DNA of 64,000 nt from Glandiceps talaboti (taxonomy: Eukaryota > Hemichordata > Enteropneusta > Spengelidae). The stretch is from positions 20,831,740 to 20,895,739 of the forward strand of contig NC_135561.1 in assembly GCF_964340395.1 (NCBI RefSeq), given 5' to 3'. Position 1 is the first letter of the stretch, and every line of letters begins with the position of its first letter. The notes under the pieces were generated by a model. The model did no database searches. It was not told where the DNA came from and saw only the letters and a program-made list of their open reading frames with translations. The position numbers and the translations under genes are program-made. Positions 47,500 to 58,710 of the stretch are shown piece after piece.

Positions 47500-47860
47500 G
47501 TTCACACAAGTTGATGAGTACACTTTCTCAAGGATATGTATTTCACCAAATTTCAGGGAGTACTTTTGCAACAATTCCTCAGCCAGTGTATTTCATACAA
47601 GTTCATTAGTATTTTCTCAAGAGTATTTATTTCTGAAAATTTCAGGTCCTGGAGTACTTTTGCAAGAATTCCTGTGTATTTCACACGAGTTGATGAGTAC
47701 TTTCTCAAGAGTATGTATTTCACAAAATTCAGGGGTACTTTCTCAGGAATTCCTCCCCTGTGTATTTGGCATAAGTTGACAAGTACTTTTTCAAGAATTC
47801 CTCCCCTGTGTATTTGGCATAAGTTGACAAGTACTTTTTCAAGAATTCCTCTGTGTACTA
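47500..47860. repeat. ~57 bp degenerate tandem repeat
   Basis: Units contain GTTGATGAGTACTTTCTCAA, GAxTATxTATTTCxxxAAATT and CAGGxxGTACTTTTGCAAGA in varied order. The last two units (from 47745), with AATTCCTCCCCTGTGTATTT, are nearly identical. Open frames on both strands are by-products. Confidence 0.8.
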
Positions 47861-49650
47861 TTTTCTTGATATCTTTCTTGAACTCAGTGAACACAATCTG
47901 TCTACAACCACCCACGTGGTCAGACAGTGGCAACTTACAGCCCCACTTATTCTAATTATATACGTATTAGTTGAAGCTAAGCTAAATGAGGTCAAGAAAC
48001 AGTTACTACTGTAACAGTAATGAATCAAGAATCAAAGTACATTGTCGTAGTTCAACAAGGCCTAGTTATTTAATTTCTTCAATAGCAACTAAATTTACAG
48101 CAACAATTTTTTGAACAGAATTATTCACGTGATAACTTTGGCTAGAGTCACAGATGATTGTACAAATGTAATTGTTAGTCAGTTTTTCTGTGATTGTTCA
48201 TTTAAAGTGGTACAAACTGAGTTTATAAAAAGTTTACCCACAATTCAGTATAATGTTAATATCAATGAATATTGTCTTCTATAACCTTACAATTGTCTTG
48301 TGGCATTGTTAGACCAACTGATTCCATAGTAGGGATTTCTGTAACATTTTTTGATAGGTATGATAAATGACATCATCGGCTTGTTTATGGGTTATATCTT
48401 GGTACCAGGTTTGAGTTTAGTCACATGTGAGTGGTGGTTAAGTGTGCTTCAGTAAGTAGAATACTGTGAGTACCTTTTAAATATACTGCAAAAACTACAT
48501 GTATGCCCAAATATGTATAAACTTGATGCTTGTACCCCCTTCACAAAAGTACAAAACATTCATTGACAAGTAAAATATTTGTATTGTTTTGACAAAAACC
48601 AAACTATATTATGTCATAAGTATTTCCTGGCTGAATAATGAATGAGACATTGTTAATTGGAAATTAATTTTATCTGCAAGTAGTACAGTAACAGTCATGA
48701 TATATTGGGGGGGGGGGGGGGGGTGATTTTAGGGTGTGGACCCAAAAATCAAATTGATTGAATTTATTGTACAATATTATGTGGGTATACATTTACCGAC
48801 AGGTGATGCAATTCTGTTCAGGGTGTACAATATTATGAATAATTCATTATATGTAACAAAATAGTTTTAAAAAACAACAACATTCCAGTAGCAGTAGTAG
48901 TGAAGTCACCTTAAAGGAATCTAGCTTTTTGAGGAAACTAATAGCAGTTAGTACGTCAGCTTTACAGGAAAGTACTGAGCTTTAAGGGATTCTCTGTACA
49001 TGTACATGGTATTCTTAATGGGTACAGAGATGTTATAATTTAGGGAAACAAGACATATTGATGTGTCAATTGACTTCTTATACCGGTATCTGCTCCTTCA
49101 TTTGATCAATTTTTTTAAGGGGGGGGGGGGGGGGGGGGCGTTCAATTTATGCATTCACTTAAGATGGTTCCCTTGTACATGCTATTTTAACCCAATATGC
49201 AAGCATCATGTATTATGTACATTGCATTTTGCTGAAAGAATTTATTACCAAAAAGATATATGGGTGGTCATGTGCTGAGTTTGGACATTAAAAAGTTGAG
49301 TCAAGATCCAAATGATAAATGTATATAATTGGTTTAAAACTAGCCATGCATTGAAATAAACTGTACAGAGTGGATTGGTCGTAATTAAAGTGAAATTTGC
49401 CACACACAGTAAATAATGTGGAACAAAACCACTGATCTAGAAAATTAAGTATATTCAAGTATAAAAAGGTGGCAAGTTTAGTTAATATATAGTAGCCTCC
49501 AAACAGAAAGCCAGAGTGTAGACAAACTTTATTTATTAAATAACATTGTAGCAGGTGAAATGAGAAACCTGGCCAGCGTTCTGACCACAAGTAATTCAAA
49601 CTCAGTATTTTTAGCCAGACAAGTATGAGGGTCAGAGAAACAGCACAGCT
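47861..49650. other. Non-coding with two long poly-G runs
   Basis: Uninterrupted G tracts of about 16 and 19 bases occur at 48708-48723 and 49119-49138. Nothing else is recognised. Confidence 0.55.
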
Positions 49651-50079
49651 GCAGTGAAAAGGAAAAAACCCAACTGATCGATAGGCTGCAGACTGAGAGA
49701 TTCTCTCACAGCGTCGGGAACATTTCTCATGTCGCTGTTAGAAAATGGCTTTTTTGTATGTACCGATATCAACTGCATACTTCTCATGTTCTTGTACTTT
49801 ACATCAGTCTACAAGTACATAAGCCTAAATCATTTGGTGTCGTGTTATGCAATAACATGGTGGGTCACAATAACACATCACTGAATGATTTAACTTAGTC
49901 CTATGTAGTCAATGAGGGTGCCAAGTACAAAGATATTTGAAGTATACCATAGATATCAGTACATACAAAACAGCCTTTTTCTGCTAGTGACATGAGAGAC
50001 GTTCCCGAGGTTTTGAAAGATTCTATCAGTCCACAGCCTAGCGATCCAAGTGAGTCAGGGTTTTTTTCTTTTCACTTTC
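49651..50079. mobile_element. Inverted repeat element, ~130-140 bp arms
   Basis: The left arm (49651-49783) begins GCAGTGAAAAGGAAAAAACC and includes GATCGATAGGCTGCAGACTG, GGGAACATTTCTCATGTCGC, AAAATGGC and TTTTGTATGTACCGATATC. The right arm (49939-50079) is the complement in reverse order at about 80 percent. The spacer is 155 bp. Frame 49992-50285 runs through the right arm and is not a gene. It looks like a foldback or MITE; no target duplication was seen. Confidence 0.8.
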
Positions 50080-51259
50080 AGACTGAATTGATGTGTTGTT
50101 TGTTTATACATGTTGTAATGAACGACAACAGGAATAATTACAACAACAGACATTTCAGTCTAATCAGCTACTGTCATCAAAACCCAACAAAACTTGATAT
50201 CGCTACATTGTGGTGTAATATTTTACAACAATATTCACTAAATATTGATGTCAATTTACAATCATGGTTGCAGTCATTTTTTTAAGAGATACCTGTGATC
50301 TGATGTCATTTTATCAGTGTTGAACAAGTAACACTGGCTTTGAAGGTACCGAATAGCAAGCAGGCCTCTCATGTAGATTCACTCTTGTATCAGTTTGTTT
50401 ATGTCTGTGAAAGTTAGTCTTATAGTGATATACCAGTACATAATTAGCAACAGTCAAATACACTTGCGCTATGATGCCATGATTGTGCTATTTTTGTGTC
50501 AATTAATTTATATTAGTTTGAAAATGTGATGAGAAGAATATTTTTCGGCTCCTTCAAAGCCAGGTTTTATTGTCCACCACTGGTAAATGACATTCTAATT
50601 ATAGACATCTGTAAAAAAAACCTGGCTGCATCGGTTGTATCAACCTGTTTCTGTACTGCTTATGGATAATATCAACCACTTATTAACATATTATATACAA
50701 TATCTAGTTATTGGTATTTTAACAATTTTCAGTGAAACGACGTGATACTACATTGTATAGTATATTACAACTACATAAATGTAATAAAGTTTAACGTGGT
50801 GACAAATTCAAAACCAAGCGTTCACCCATTGACAAGTCTTAAACCTGTCACTACACTACCTACAGATAATATTGACCACTAATTAACAGATACTATGTCT
50901 TTTTATGAGCTTCTAGTGAATATATCTGTGGTTTACATTTGATAAAAAATGTCCCAGTTGCCTAGTGCAGTTTAACTACAAGATTTCGTGCAGTGAGAAT
51001 AAGAATTAGTAATACGTTTTGTCAATATTTCTAAATGATTAGTTTCTGCTAGATTTATATAATATTGAAATGTTTGGTGACACTTTCCAAATATACTTAG
51101 TCATTGATATATGATATATGAAATCCTGTATTGAAATTAATATTTATAATAAGTATGAATTATTAGCGAAATGCAAACAAAAAGTCATATTCAGAAGCTA
51201 TTAATTCACCATTGTATAGAATAATGAGTAATAATTGTTTCTTTGATATTTCAAGTATA
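50080..51259. other. Non-coding; partial repeat C
   Basis: TACAATATCTAGTTATTGGT followed by ATTTTAACAATTTTCAGTGA near 50697-50740 matches 58620-58655. ATAATATTGACCACTAATTA near 50868 partly repeats 50668. The rest is unremarkable. Confidence 0.5.
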
Positions 51260-51770
51260 CATGATCAGTTTACTTTCCATCTAAAGTCCAGGTGTATATG
51301 ATAGCTATAAATCTTGATGTATGCTTACTTTTTGCTGAGGTTTAAAACTCCTGCAAACAGCGATGGAAAAATGTGGTAAAAAAGTCCAGTTTTCCCTATT
51401 GTCGTAAAACTGCATGGCCTTCTTTCCACAACTGTACAAGACATGCCTCCAGGTCAGAGAAGAGTTAAGCCCTGGCTTACACTTACAGAGATTGAGTTTC
51501 CAATGTACACTAGCTCACACAGTACCATAATTGTAACTTTTGATGTATACATGTACAATACTTATGGTGAGGTTTGGGAAGCTCTGCTATGTAAACAGTG
51601 AAGGGAAAATATGATAAAACTGTTAATGTCCTCTATCATTGTAAAACCATACAAGGTTACTTGTCCGCAAATGTACAAAATGCACTGTCACATCAGCAGA
51701 AAGATGTGTGCACACTCTGGTTTACAAGATTTAGAACATATATATAGTACCATAATTTGGGTGGAGATGA
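51260..51770. repeat. ~240 bp degenerate tandem duplication
   Basis: Both halves carry, in order, GATGTATxCxTAC, TGCTGAGGTTT or GGTGAGGTTT, a GAAGGGAAAATATGATAAAA-like stretch, AACTG, CCTATTGTCGTAAAAC or CTATCATTGTAAAAC, a GTACAA-x-ATGC stretch, CACTCTGG-like text and CAGTACCATAATT-like ends. The second half starts near 51540. Confidence 0.6.
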
Positions 51771-53109
51771 GTGATAGAAGCATTGTTGTCACTTCTAGTT
51801 AAAGATAAGGAAAGGCATGACCTTTTAACTGAGGTTACAAGACTATTTTCCAGCTCACTGAAGGAAAATATTGGGGAATGATATAATTATACCTTCTCAA
51901 GCATAATTTATAAACAAGTTGGGAAGTGTATTGGTGACTTTGAATGTTGTGATTTAAATATTTAGTACCACAGAATGAATGACATTGATGCATGACATAC
52001 TAGACCAGGCTGTAAATCCCATAGTTTTTGTCTTAACGTGTTCAACTTGGTAAATGCATCCTATATTTATTTCATTACATTTCATGAGTCACTGGAATTT
52101 ATCAAAAAATCTGCAATTTTAAACTTCATGTGAAGCAGCCAATATTTCTGGTAATATCTATTTATTCTAATGGTGTATGAAGTTTGATCTCAAGTCATGC
52201 ATTATGTATATCACTTTATGATTCATCAAAACTGCAAACTCATAAACTGCTGCTAAAAGATTGAAATAACGATATTTGAAAATGAGAGTCGGCAGTTTCA
52301 TACCCCTTTGATCTTTTTAACACAGGAAATCTAAATTACAAAGTATTGTACAGGTCGTACTGAAGGTCAAACTGTACTACACATTGTAGTTTGCAAAATT
52401 GTATTCATAATTGCATGTCGTCATGCATTTTTAAAAGTGATAACAACTTACTGTACATGTAGGTGCTTTCCGGCAAAAAAGATTGTAACAAATTTTTGTT
52501 CAATTTTTACAATTATTTCTGCCTTATTTTAGAAGTAGAAGTTCTAACGTAAAAATGAATATGAAATTTTAGTCACAGAATAATGTCATAGTGTATAAAA
52601 CTGTTCATAATAAATTGTCACCATTTAACAGATTTTTAGATAATTTACATGCATACTGGATTTACACATATTTTCTCCATTATCATATTAAAGATTTAAT
52701 GTGTTTATGTTGGGGGGGGGGGGGGGTTCAAGATGTCAGTGCTTCTTGGTGATAGACATTGTCTGTAGATGTGTGTGTTCAGACACAGTCATTAGTAAAT
52801 AGCTTTTGCATCTTGTAGAATATTTATGTACATCATATTGACCATTTTGGTGTAGCCATCGTCATAAACTAACCCTCATGATGGCAGTGCTAACTTAACT
52901 TTCCCCTTCCCCTATGTGACCAAGGATTACATTGACAAACTGAAAATTCTCACAAAATTTGAAAGAATTATTACTTCTCTTAGCTCAAATAAGTTACTTG
53001 ATTGTTCACATAACTACTGGGGAGTAGGAAGAAATTAATCCTCTTTCTCCCAGGAGGTATTTCTATTTGCTTGTACACATCTAATTTACATACATACTAG
53101 AGATTACAT
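51771..53109. other. Non-coding; poly-G run
   Basis: A G tract of about 16 bases lies at 52711-52726. Near 51870, GGAAAATATTGGGGAATGAT resembles one MITE end (53934-54038). Confidence 0.5.
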
Positions 53110-53520
53110 GCACTGGTGCACACGCATATTAGCGGTATTTGCACTGCAGTGCAATACCTAAAAACATTAAATGCATACCTACATGATGCAAATGAGTATG
53201 CCATTTCACTACACACAAAATCGTATGATTGCACTGTATGATTCTTATGATTATCATAGAAATTGCCATTTCAGATATTAAATATATGTAATAATAACAA
53301 CCCCATGCCATGTGAGTTTAAGTGTGTGTGTGTGTGTGTGTGTGTACTCAGGAGTATTTTACCTCATAGTACATGCAGTGTTGTCTGTTGCACTTCTGCA
53401 TGGTACGCTCATGAAAGTACAGACGCAGAGAACACTGCAAGCACTTTATAAATACCCTGAGTATGCCACACTTGCACTCATGCGTCATGGGGTTCTGTCA
53501 TTCTACTACCGGTAGTTGGG
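53110..53520 (+). repeat. Dispersed repeat A, copy 3
   Basis: The best preserved copy. It starts near GGTATTTGCACTGCAGTGCA, an almost perfect palindrome with ATACC, includes a (TG)n run (53321-53344), GTACTCAGGAGTATTTTACC, GCAGTGTTGTCTGTTGCAC, GCTCATGAAAGTACAGACGC and ACACTTGCACTCATGCGTCA, and ends near CTGTCATTCTACTACCGG. Confidence 0.85.
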
Positions 53521-53933
53521 AGAAAGGAGATTACTGAACTTCCCCTATTACCTTGTTCCATATGCTACGTGTAGATAACAGAAATCAATGAATAAAAAAA
53601 GTTGTCTCCAGTTTTAATCGAACATGTGCTAGCACTCTTGTGATTATACAAAGTAATCTTGGTGATGACATGCTGTGATTGTGAAATGGACATCGATATA
53701 CAAAATGTAGGTTGTACGGCAATCAATACATTCAATAGATTCTACATTACTTATGTATAGAATGTAATCATAATGCAGTCTTTCTCAAACCACATACACC
53801 TCAGCTGGACTAACCATTTTATGATGTATATTTTACCATTGTCACAGGGAGGCCTGTGGTGTTACAATGATGTGATATTTTTATGAATATGAAGGGAAAG
53901 ATTGGAATTGTGTAAAATACTTACTAATAGGTA
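53521..53933. other. Non-coding, nothing recognised
   Basis: AT-rich spacer. Confidence 0.55.
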
Positions 53934-54038
53934 TTATTCCCCAATATTTTTCTTCGTCTACAAGCTGCTAGACCAGTAGTGACAACCCTTAAGTCACGAG
54001 TATTTTCTGGCTGAATGAAGAAAAATATTGGGGAATAA
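53934..54038. mobile_element. 105 bp MITE with perfect 22 bp TIRs
   Basis: TTATTCCCCAATATTTTTCT plus two more bases forms a perfect 22 bp terminal inverted repeat at both ends. The interior has GCTGCTAGACCAGTAGTGAC and ATTTTCTGGCTGAATGAAG. Diverged relatives or fragments lie near 4295, 32033, 38283, 44712, 48625 and 51870, making it the most widespread short family here. Target duplications are not obvious. Confidence 0.85.
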
Positions 54039-54059
54039 AATAATATCATCGTCCGTAAT

Positions 54060-54232
54060 ATTTTTTAAAAATCAGAGAAATTAATGGCAATTTTGAGCGT
54101 TTTCAAACATAGCAGAACAAATGACATAGACACGCATTGCAGTGATATAGATGCACACTGTCATGATGACATGTAGAACGACCAGAGTATATATTCCATA
54201 TTTTTTGTTGAACCTGGCTTGTGTACGGTATA
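54060..54232 (+). repeat. Dispersed repeat B, copy 2
   Basis: It matches 38330-38490: TGGCAATTTTGAGCGTTTT, CATAGCA, CATGACATGTAGAACGACCA-like, GAGTATATATTCCATATTTT, and GGCTTGTGTACGGTATAA. It may form one element together with the MITE just before it, because copy 1 also begins with MITE-like text. Confidence 0.75.
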
Positions 54233-54382
54233 ATTAAGCAATAACCCCCGCCGAAGGCGGGTAGACACGAGATTTTGGTACAATTCGCGACATATAGCAC
54301 GAGCCGAATGGCGAGTGCTATATGGAGCGAATTGTACCAAATTCGATTGTATACCCGCCTTCGGCGGGAGTTATTGCTATTA
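54233..54382. mobile_element. 142 bp foldback MITE, ATTA duplication
   Basis: The element 54237-54378 starts AGCAATAAC and ends GTTATTGCT. The arms (about 62 bp each) are over 85 percent complementary and share ATTTGGTACAATTCGC and CATATAGCAC. Each arm contains its own hairpin CCCGCC-GAA-GGCGGG (54247-54261; 54354-54368). The loop region GCCGAATGGC is again a small hairpin. ATTA stands exactly on both sides (54233-54236 and 54379-54382). It is CpG-rich and clean, so probably young. Frames on both strands over the arms encode the same peptide text, which is a consequence of the palindrome. Confidence 0.85.
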
Positions 54383-55178
54383 TATTATATCAAAATGTGT
54401 GTATATTTCTTCTAAATGTGATTCTGTGGTTATTTATATGCCCGAAAAGGCGAATTCGCACGTACAGAAAAAGATCGTCGGCAATAGATCGTCGGGAACG
54501 AGCATATTTTAATGAGTGGATACGTTCATGTAGCCCCCACACACACTGCATGAACACAGCCATACACTGCATTGTAATGCATTGCATTGCATTGATAAAT
54601 TACTTTATTTACATCATATAATGCATAACGAAAACGCGTTGAAAACTAGCAACAAAGAAAAGGGGGCAAGAGGTCAAAGAAAGTAACAATTTTGTTTGGA
54701 TATTTTCATAAGAACAATACAATCTTGTACACTGCTAAAAATAGATGTCTCGGCGTTGAATCGGAGAAAGCGCGAGACAGTAAATCAGAGACGCGACGTT
54801 ACACAGTCTACTTTAATTTAATGGGTAACAAATTGAACATTGACCGAACCTGAAAATGTACAGTTTCGAAATAATCCTGAGGCACCTTGACTGATGGTTA
54901 AAAGTTGAATCGGTGTTGCTTGATTCAACGCGTAACGAGAGTAGGACGCTGAGACGGCTCGTTGCATGGGGAGAACTTGTACCTTATCAGTGATGTTGAA
55001 GCCACTGATCGATCGTTGCTTTCGATCGCAAGGTCATCAGTGGAATTATTTGGACTACTGTAACCCAAACTATTGTACAGGATACCTGACACACCTTTAC
55101 TCTGGGGAAGTGTTAACTTATTGGTATAAGAACGAACACATTCAGCGTGTATGTACTATTCATATGCTAGTTTAGGGG
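54383..55178. other. CpG-bearing non-coding segment
   Basis: CpG is elevated at 54740-55040 (GTCTCGGCGTTGAATCGG, GAAAGCGCGAGAC, GACGCTGAGACGGCTCG). Small hairpins occur: GTTGAATC / GATTCAAC near 54906-54930, and CCACTGAT / ATCAGTGG near 55002-55041. TGCATTGCATTGCATT runs near 54570-54592. No gene is recognised. Confidence 0.4.
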
Positions 55179-55212
55179 CCCATTTTACCACTGCCAGCCG
55201 TGGTAAAATGGG
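55179..55212. repeat. Perfect 13 bp hairpin CCCATTTTACCAC
   Basis: CCCATTTTACCAC, 8 base loop TGCCAGCC, then the exact complement. A third half copy (ATTTTACCACAG) follows at once. This looks like the terminus of an inserted element, whose other end I do not see. Confidence 0.7.
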
Positions 55213-55675
55213 ATTTTACCACAGTTATTATCCAATCAGAATGGCGCATAGTAGCATGATATAATATAATACATGATATAGCACAAGAATTACTTTCTTG
55301 GCTAACACATTGTGTACAACCACATGGCTGGCATTGAATCCTAACCAGCATGTGTCAGTTACATGTAGTTAACAACTTGAAACACCAATGTCTGTACCAT
55401 GCAGAGAGCTTCCAATCTCGGTTGAAACACACAACTTCAGGTTACCGTACAGTTTTCAAGTTTGTGTTTGGAACAAAAATTTATTCGATACTAGGAACAG
55501 AACATGTACATGTATATTTGTAACTAAATAACCATGTAAATTGTTGTATGAATTTATCAATTATGTAGATAATACATGACCAGATATTGATACATTCAAT
55601 ATGTAATCAAAGTATATTCAATAATATATATGTATGTCCAGTATATGTATGTATGTCTAGTATATGTCCCGAATT

Positions 55676-55678
<3 letters not shown>
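55213..55678. other. Non-coding, nothing recognised
   Basis: AT-rich DNA leading into the (TA)n tract, with TATGTATGTC repeats near 55630-55665. Confidence 0.55.

Positions 55679-55764
<86 letters not shown>
55679..55764. repeat. (TA)43 microsatellite
   Basis: Uninterrupted TA dinucleotides that end exactly where the left inverted repeat of the next element begins. The minus-strand Ile-Tyr frame is a by-product. Confidence 0.97.
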
Positions 55765-55768
<4 letters not shown>

Positions 55769-55925
55769 ACACCCAATCTGTGAAATTGCCCAATTTATGA
55801 AATGTGCAAGGCCATGTAACTTTGCCCAGTACATGAAATGAGCGTATTTTATAGGACTCACACAATAACAATCAAACAATTTTATTATCATGTATTTACA
55901 AACTCATTACTTCACCATTCTTATT

Positions 55926-55957
55926 AGTCCCCGCGGACGAAGTCCGGAACGGGGACT
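55926..55957. repeat. Nested hairpin with C-GAA-G loop
   Basis: AGTCCCCG (55926-55933) pairs with CGGGGACT (55950-55957); inside it CGGAC-GAA-GTCCG forms a second perfect stem. C-GAA-G loops are known to make exceptionally stable DNA mini-hairpins. It marks the start of the 151 bp repeat block. Confidence 0.85.
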
Positions 55958-55969
55958 TATGGATTGGGT

Positions 55970-56030
55970 TCCGTCTGTCCGTCCGTGCGTCCGTGCATCC
56001 GTGCATCCGTCCGTCCGTCCGTCCGCAGCC
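55970..56030. repeat. (GTCC)n-type microsatellite
   Basis: GTCCGTCCGTGCGTCCGTGC-type units with some CATCC variants. It connects the hairpin to the 151 bp units. The same position is held by a TG tract at 20463 and by CGTCTGTCCGT at 39118. Confidence 0.9.
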
Positions 56031-56740
56031 GTTTCTTGGAGATGCCTGTACCGATTTTTTTCAAACTTGGTACAGGAGCAACATGCTATGGCATACATAT
56101 GCACGTCAATTTGTTTTATGATACGATCCAATATGGCCACCTAGCAGCCATTTTGTTTGCGAATTTTCCCTGTCTAAAGCCATAACTCAGACATGCTCAC
56201 ACAGATCTCATTCAGAGTTGGTATTAGGACAGTGTTCTATGGCATATATGTGCATATTCATTGTTGTCATGATACGATCCAATATGGCCGCCTGGTAGCC
56301 ATTTTGTTTGTGAATTTTCATGTCCAAAGCCATAACTTAGACATACTTGAACAGATCTCATTCAAAGTTGGTTTTAGGACAGTGTTCTATGACATACATG
56401 TGCATATCCATTTTCATTGTGATACGATCCAATATGGCTGCCTGGCAGCCATTTTGTTTGCAAATTTTCCATGTCCAAAGCCATAACTCAGACATGCTTG
56501 AACAGATCTCATTCAAAGTTGGTATTAGGACAGTGTTCTATGACATACATGTGCATATCCATTTTCGTCATGATACGATCCAATATGGCTGCCTGGCAGC
56601 CATTTTGTTTGTGAATTTTCCATGTCCAAAGCCATAACTCAGACATGCTTAAACAGATCTCATTCAGAGTTGGTATTAGGACAGTGTTCTATGACATACA
56701 TTTGCATATCCATTTTCATATTGATATGATCCCCCATACC
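56030..56740 (+). repeat. 151 bp tandem repeat, 4-5 units
   Basis: Unit landmarks: AAAGCCATAACTCAGACATG (near 56177, 56328, 56479 and 56630), CAGATCTCATTCAAAGTTGG, ACAGTGTTCTATGACATACA, GATACGATCCAATATGGC and GCAGCCATTTTGTTTG. The first unit is most diverged and contains TTTTTTTCAAACTTGGTACA. Several frames are open through the array but change between units and are not genes. Confidence 0.93.
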
Positions 56741-57110
56741 CGACCAATCCTTTATTGTTGTAGGCATGTTCCATGTCCGACAAGCAGACACAACATATCT
56801 AAGTCTGTTTGATTTAGGTTCACAAGTGTTGTTGCGTGATCAGAGTAGTGCTAATTCCTTAAAACCCAATCATAGCGGGGACTATGTCATTCTCAATGGC
56901 TTGTTTTATTATAATTTAGTGTAGTTTGTGTTTTGATAGAGTTCAATATTAATCAACACCCCAGTTCAAACCTCTTTCCTCCAAAATTTAATTTCGCCGA
57001 TTTTACACCGTATCTATACTCTCATTTGCATAAGGTTGACCATTCCATGAACCGGGCAAAGTTACATGTACATTTCATGAATTGGGCAATTTCACAGATT
57101 GGGTGTAACA

Positions 57111-58339
57111 TTTTTATGTCCTGAATTTGACATCAATTCAGTGTTCCTGTAAAAGGTTGTTTTAAACAGGAACGAAATCATGTACACATACATGTCACTA
57201 AATTGCCATATTGTATATTTATAAATCGTGTAAATAATACATGACTAGACAAGGATAGGTTCACCAATACACATGTCTGGAAATCAGGCTACATTCAAAG
57301 TCTCTGTATAAGGTAAATAAAACACCTAGCTAAATCATATTATTTATTTTAATCATTGGTGAGACTTGAACAGACCAAGGATACATGTACAGTCATTTAA
57401 TTATACATGTAGTGAAATCTGAGTAGTTTCAAAGTTTCTGTAAAGGCTTATTATTAAACAGGAAATGAAACACTATCTAAATCATATTAATTGTTTTTGA
57501 ATTTAATAAATGTAGATAATACAAGAAAAGACGAGGACACATCATTCAACAGTACTCGTGTATTGAAAATAAAGTATATGCAAAGTTTCTATAAAAAGAT
57601 TGTATTAAACAGGAAATGGAAAATACATGTACCGTATCTCGCTAAATCATCACATAGTTTGTATTGAATACATATTAAACAGACATGAAGGCATAACTGT
57701 CGTTATTCTTGATGATAAAAAGCGGCATCCTGACCAATCTATATTTAGAAATATGATGCGCAATTCCAGAATTGTCTTAATCTACTGTACATTTTGTAAT
57801 GAAAGTAATTGGTTGTAAAAGAAGATGAGGGGGAGATACATCGGATTTAAAGTAGTAATTACTATCTTAATTACGATTACAAGTGTCCTAATTTTCTTTC
57901 CACTTTCTCCCAGAATTTGATTTCAACGTTTCGTCTTGAATTTTTGAAGTGAATATTACGCCATTTTGTCATCAATAAAATTAATAAGTGGTGAACAGCT
58001 CTTTTCATTTCAGTCACACAGCAGCTAAGATATAAATTATTATTAAAACATAAATTATTTTCCAAAGTTTTATGATGACAGACGAATCTATGTAATTAAG
58101 CAAATCCCACTAGATGTAACTAGAATGATAATATTCAATGGATTCAGAATTTGTCTCTTTAACTCCTATTTTTAACTTTATTATTTCTTGATTTATTGTT
58201 ATGGAGTGTAAAATTGTGGAACAACACAGTCAGCATTATTTAAAATCACTGATGCATGTAACTACTCAGATAATTGTTGAAAAATGTACAAAAACATTTA
58301 TTTTAAACAAGTCAATTTTCTATTCATGCTATACTAGCA
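57111..58339. other. Non-coding, nothing recognised
   Basis: AT-rich DNA. AAACAGGAAATGAAACAC-like text recurs loosely near 57165, 57455 and 57610, suggesting old ~150-290 bp repeats. Confidence 0.5.
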
Positions 58340-58710
58340 GCAACTGGAACATTTTTTAAAGCATTTTTTGTTAAATATAATGATTACTGTGATATTGTAC
58401 ATCCTGAACAGTATTGAATCACCTGTGGGTAAAATGTAGTTGTGTAGCTGCAGTACACTTATATATAATGGTACAATATCTACATCATAGTACATGTATC
58501 CAATTAAATTGATTTTTGGGTGCAGATCCAAAAAACAGTACCTCAATAAATCATGATTTCAACTTATTATTATAATAATAATAATAACTATACATAAATA
58601 GACCTCTAATTGATATGTACAATATCTAATTATTGCTATTTTAACATTTTTCAGTGAATATATTGTTTGTTGTCTGACTGATAAATAATGCTCCAGTTAC
58701 AACTAGTGTA
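58340..58710 (+). repeat. Dispersed repeat C, copy 2
   Basis: It matches 43140-43460 in order. It differs by an insertion of TAATAATAATAA near 58570 and of text around TTTTAACATTTTTCAGTGAA, which copy 1 lacks but 50710-50740 has. Confidence 0.75.

Larger units (their letters stand above)
55765..57110. mobile_element. 1.35 kb element with ~80 bp TIRs
   Basis: The left repeat (55765-55846) starts TGTTACACCCAATCTGTGAA and continues ATTGCCCAATTTATGAAATG. The right repeat (57031-57110) is the complement with a 5 bp indel and a few substitutions. Inside lie a 32 bp hairpin, a GTCC tract, and four to five 151 bp tandem units (56030-56740). The left end abuts a (TA)n tract. No transposase is encoded, so it would be non-autonomous. 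Confidence 0.8.

Noticed and set aside
47536-47955. 139-codon plus and 126-codon minus frames
   Set aside because: Both strands are open over the ~57 bp tandem repeat, so the openness is from repetition.
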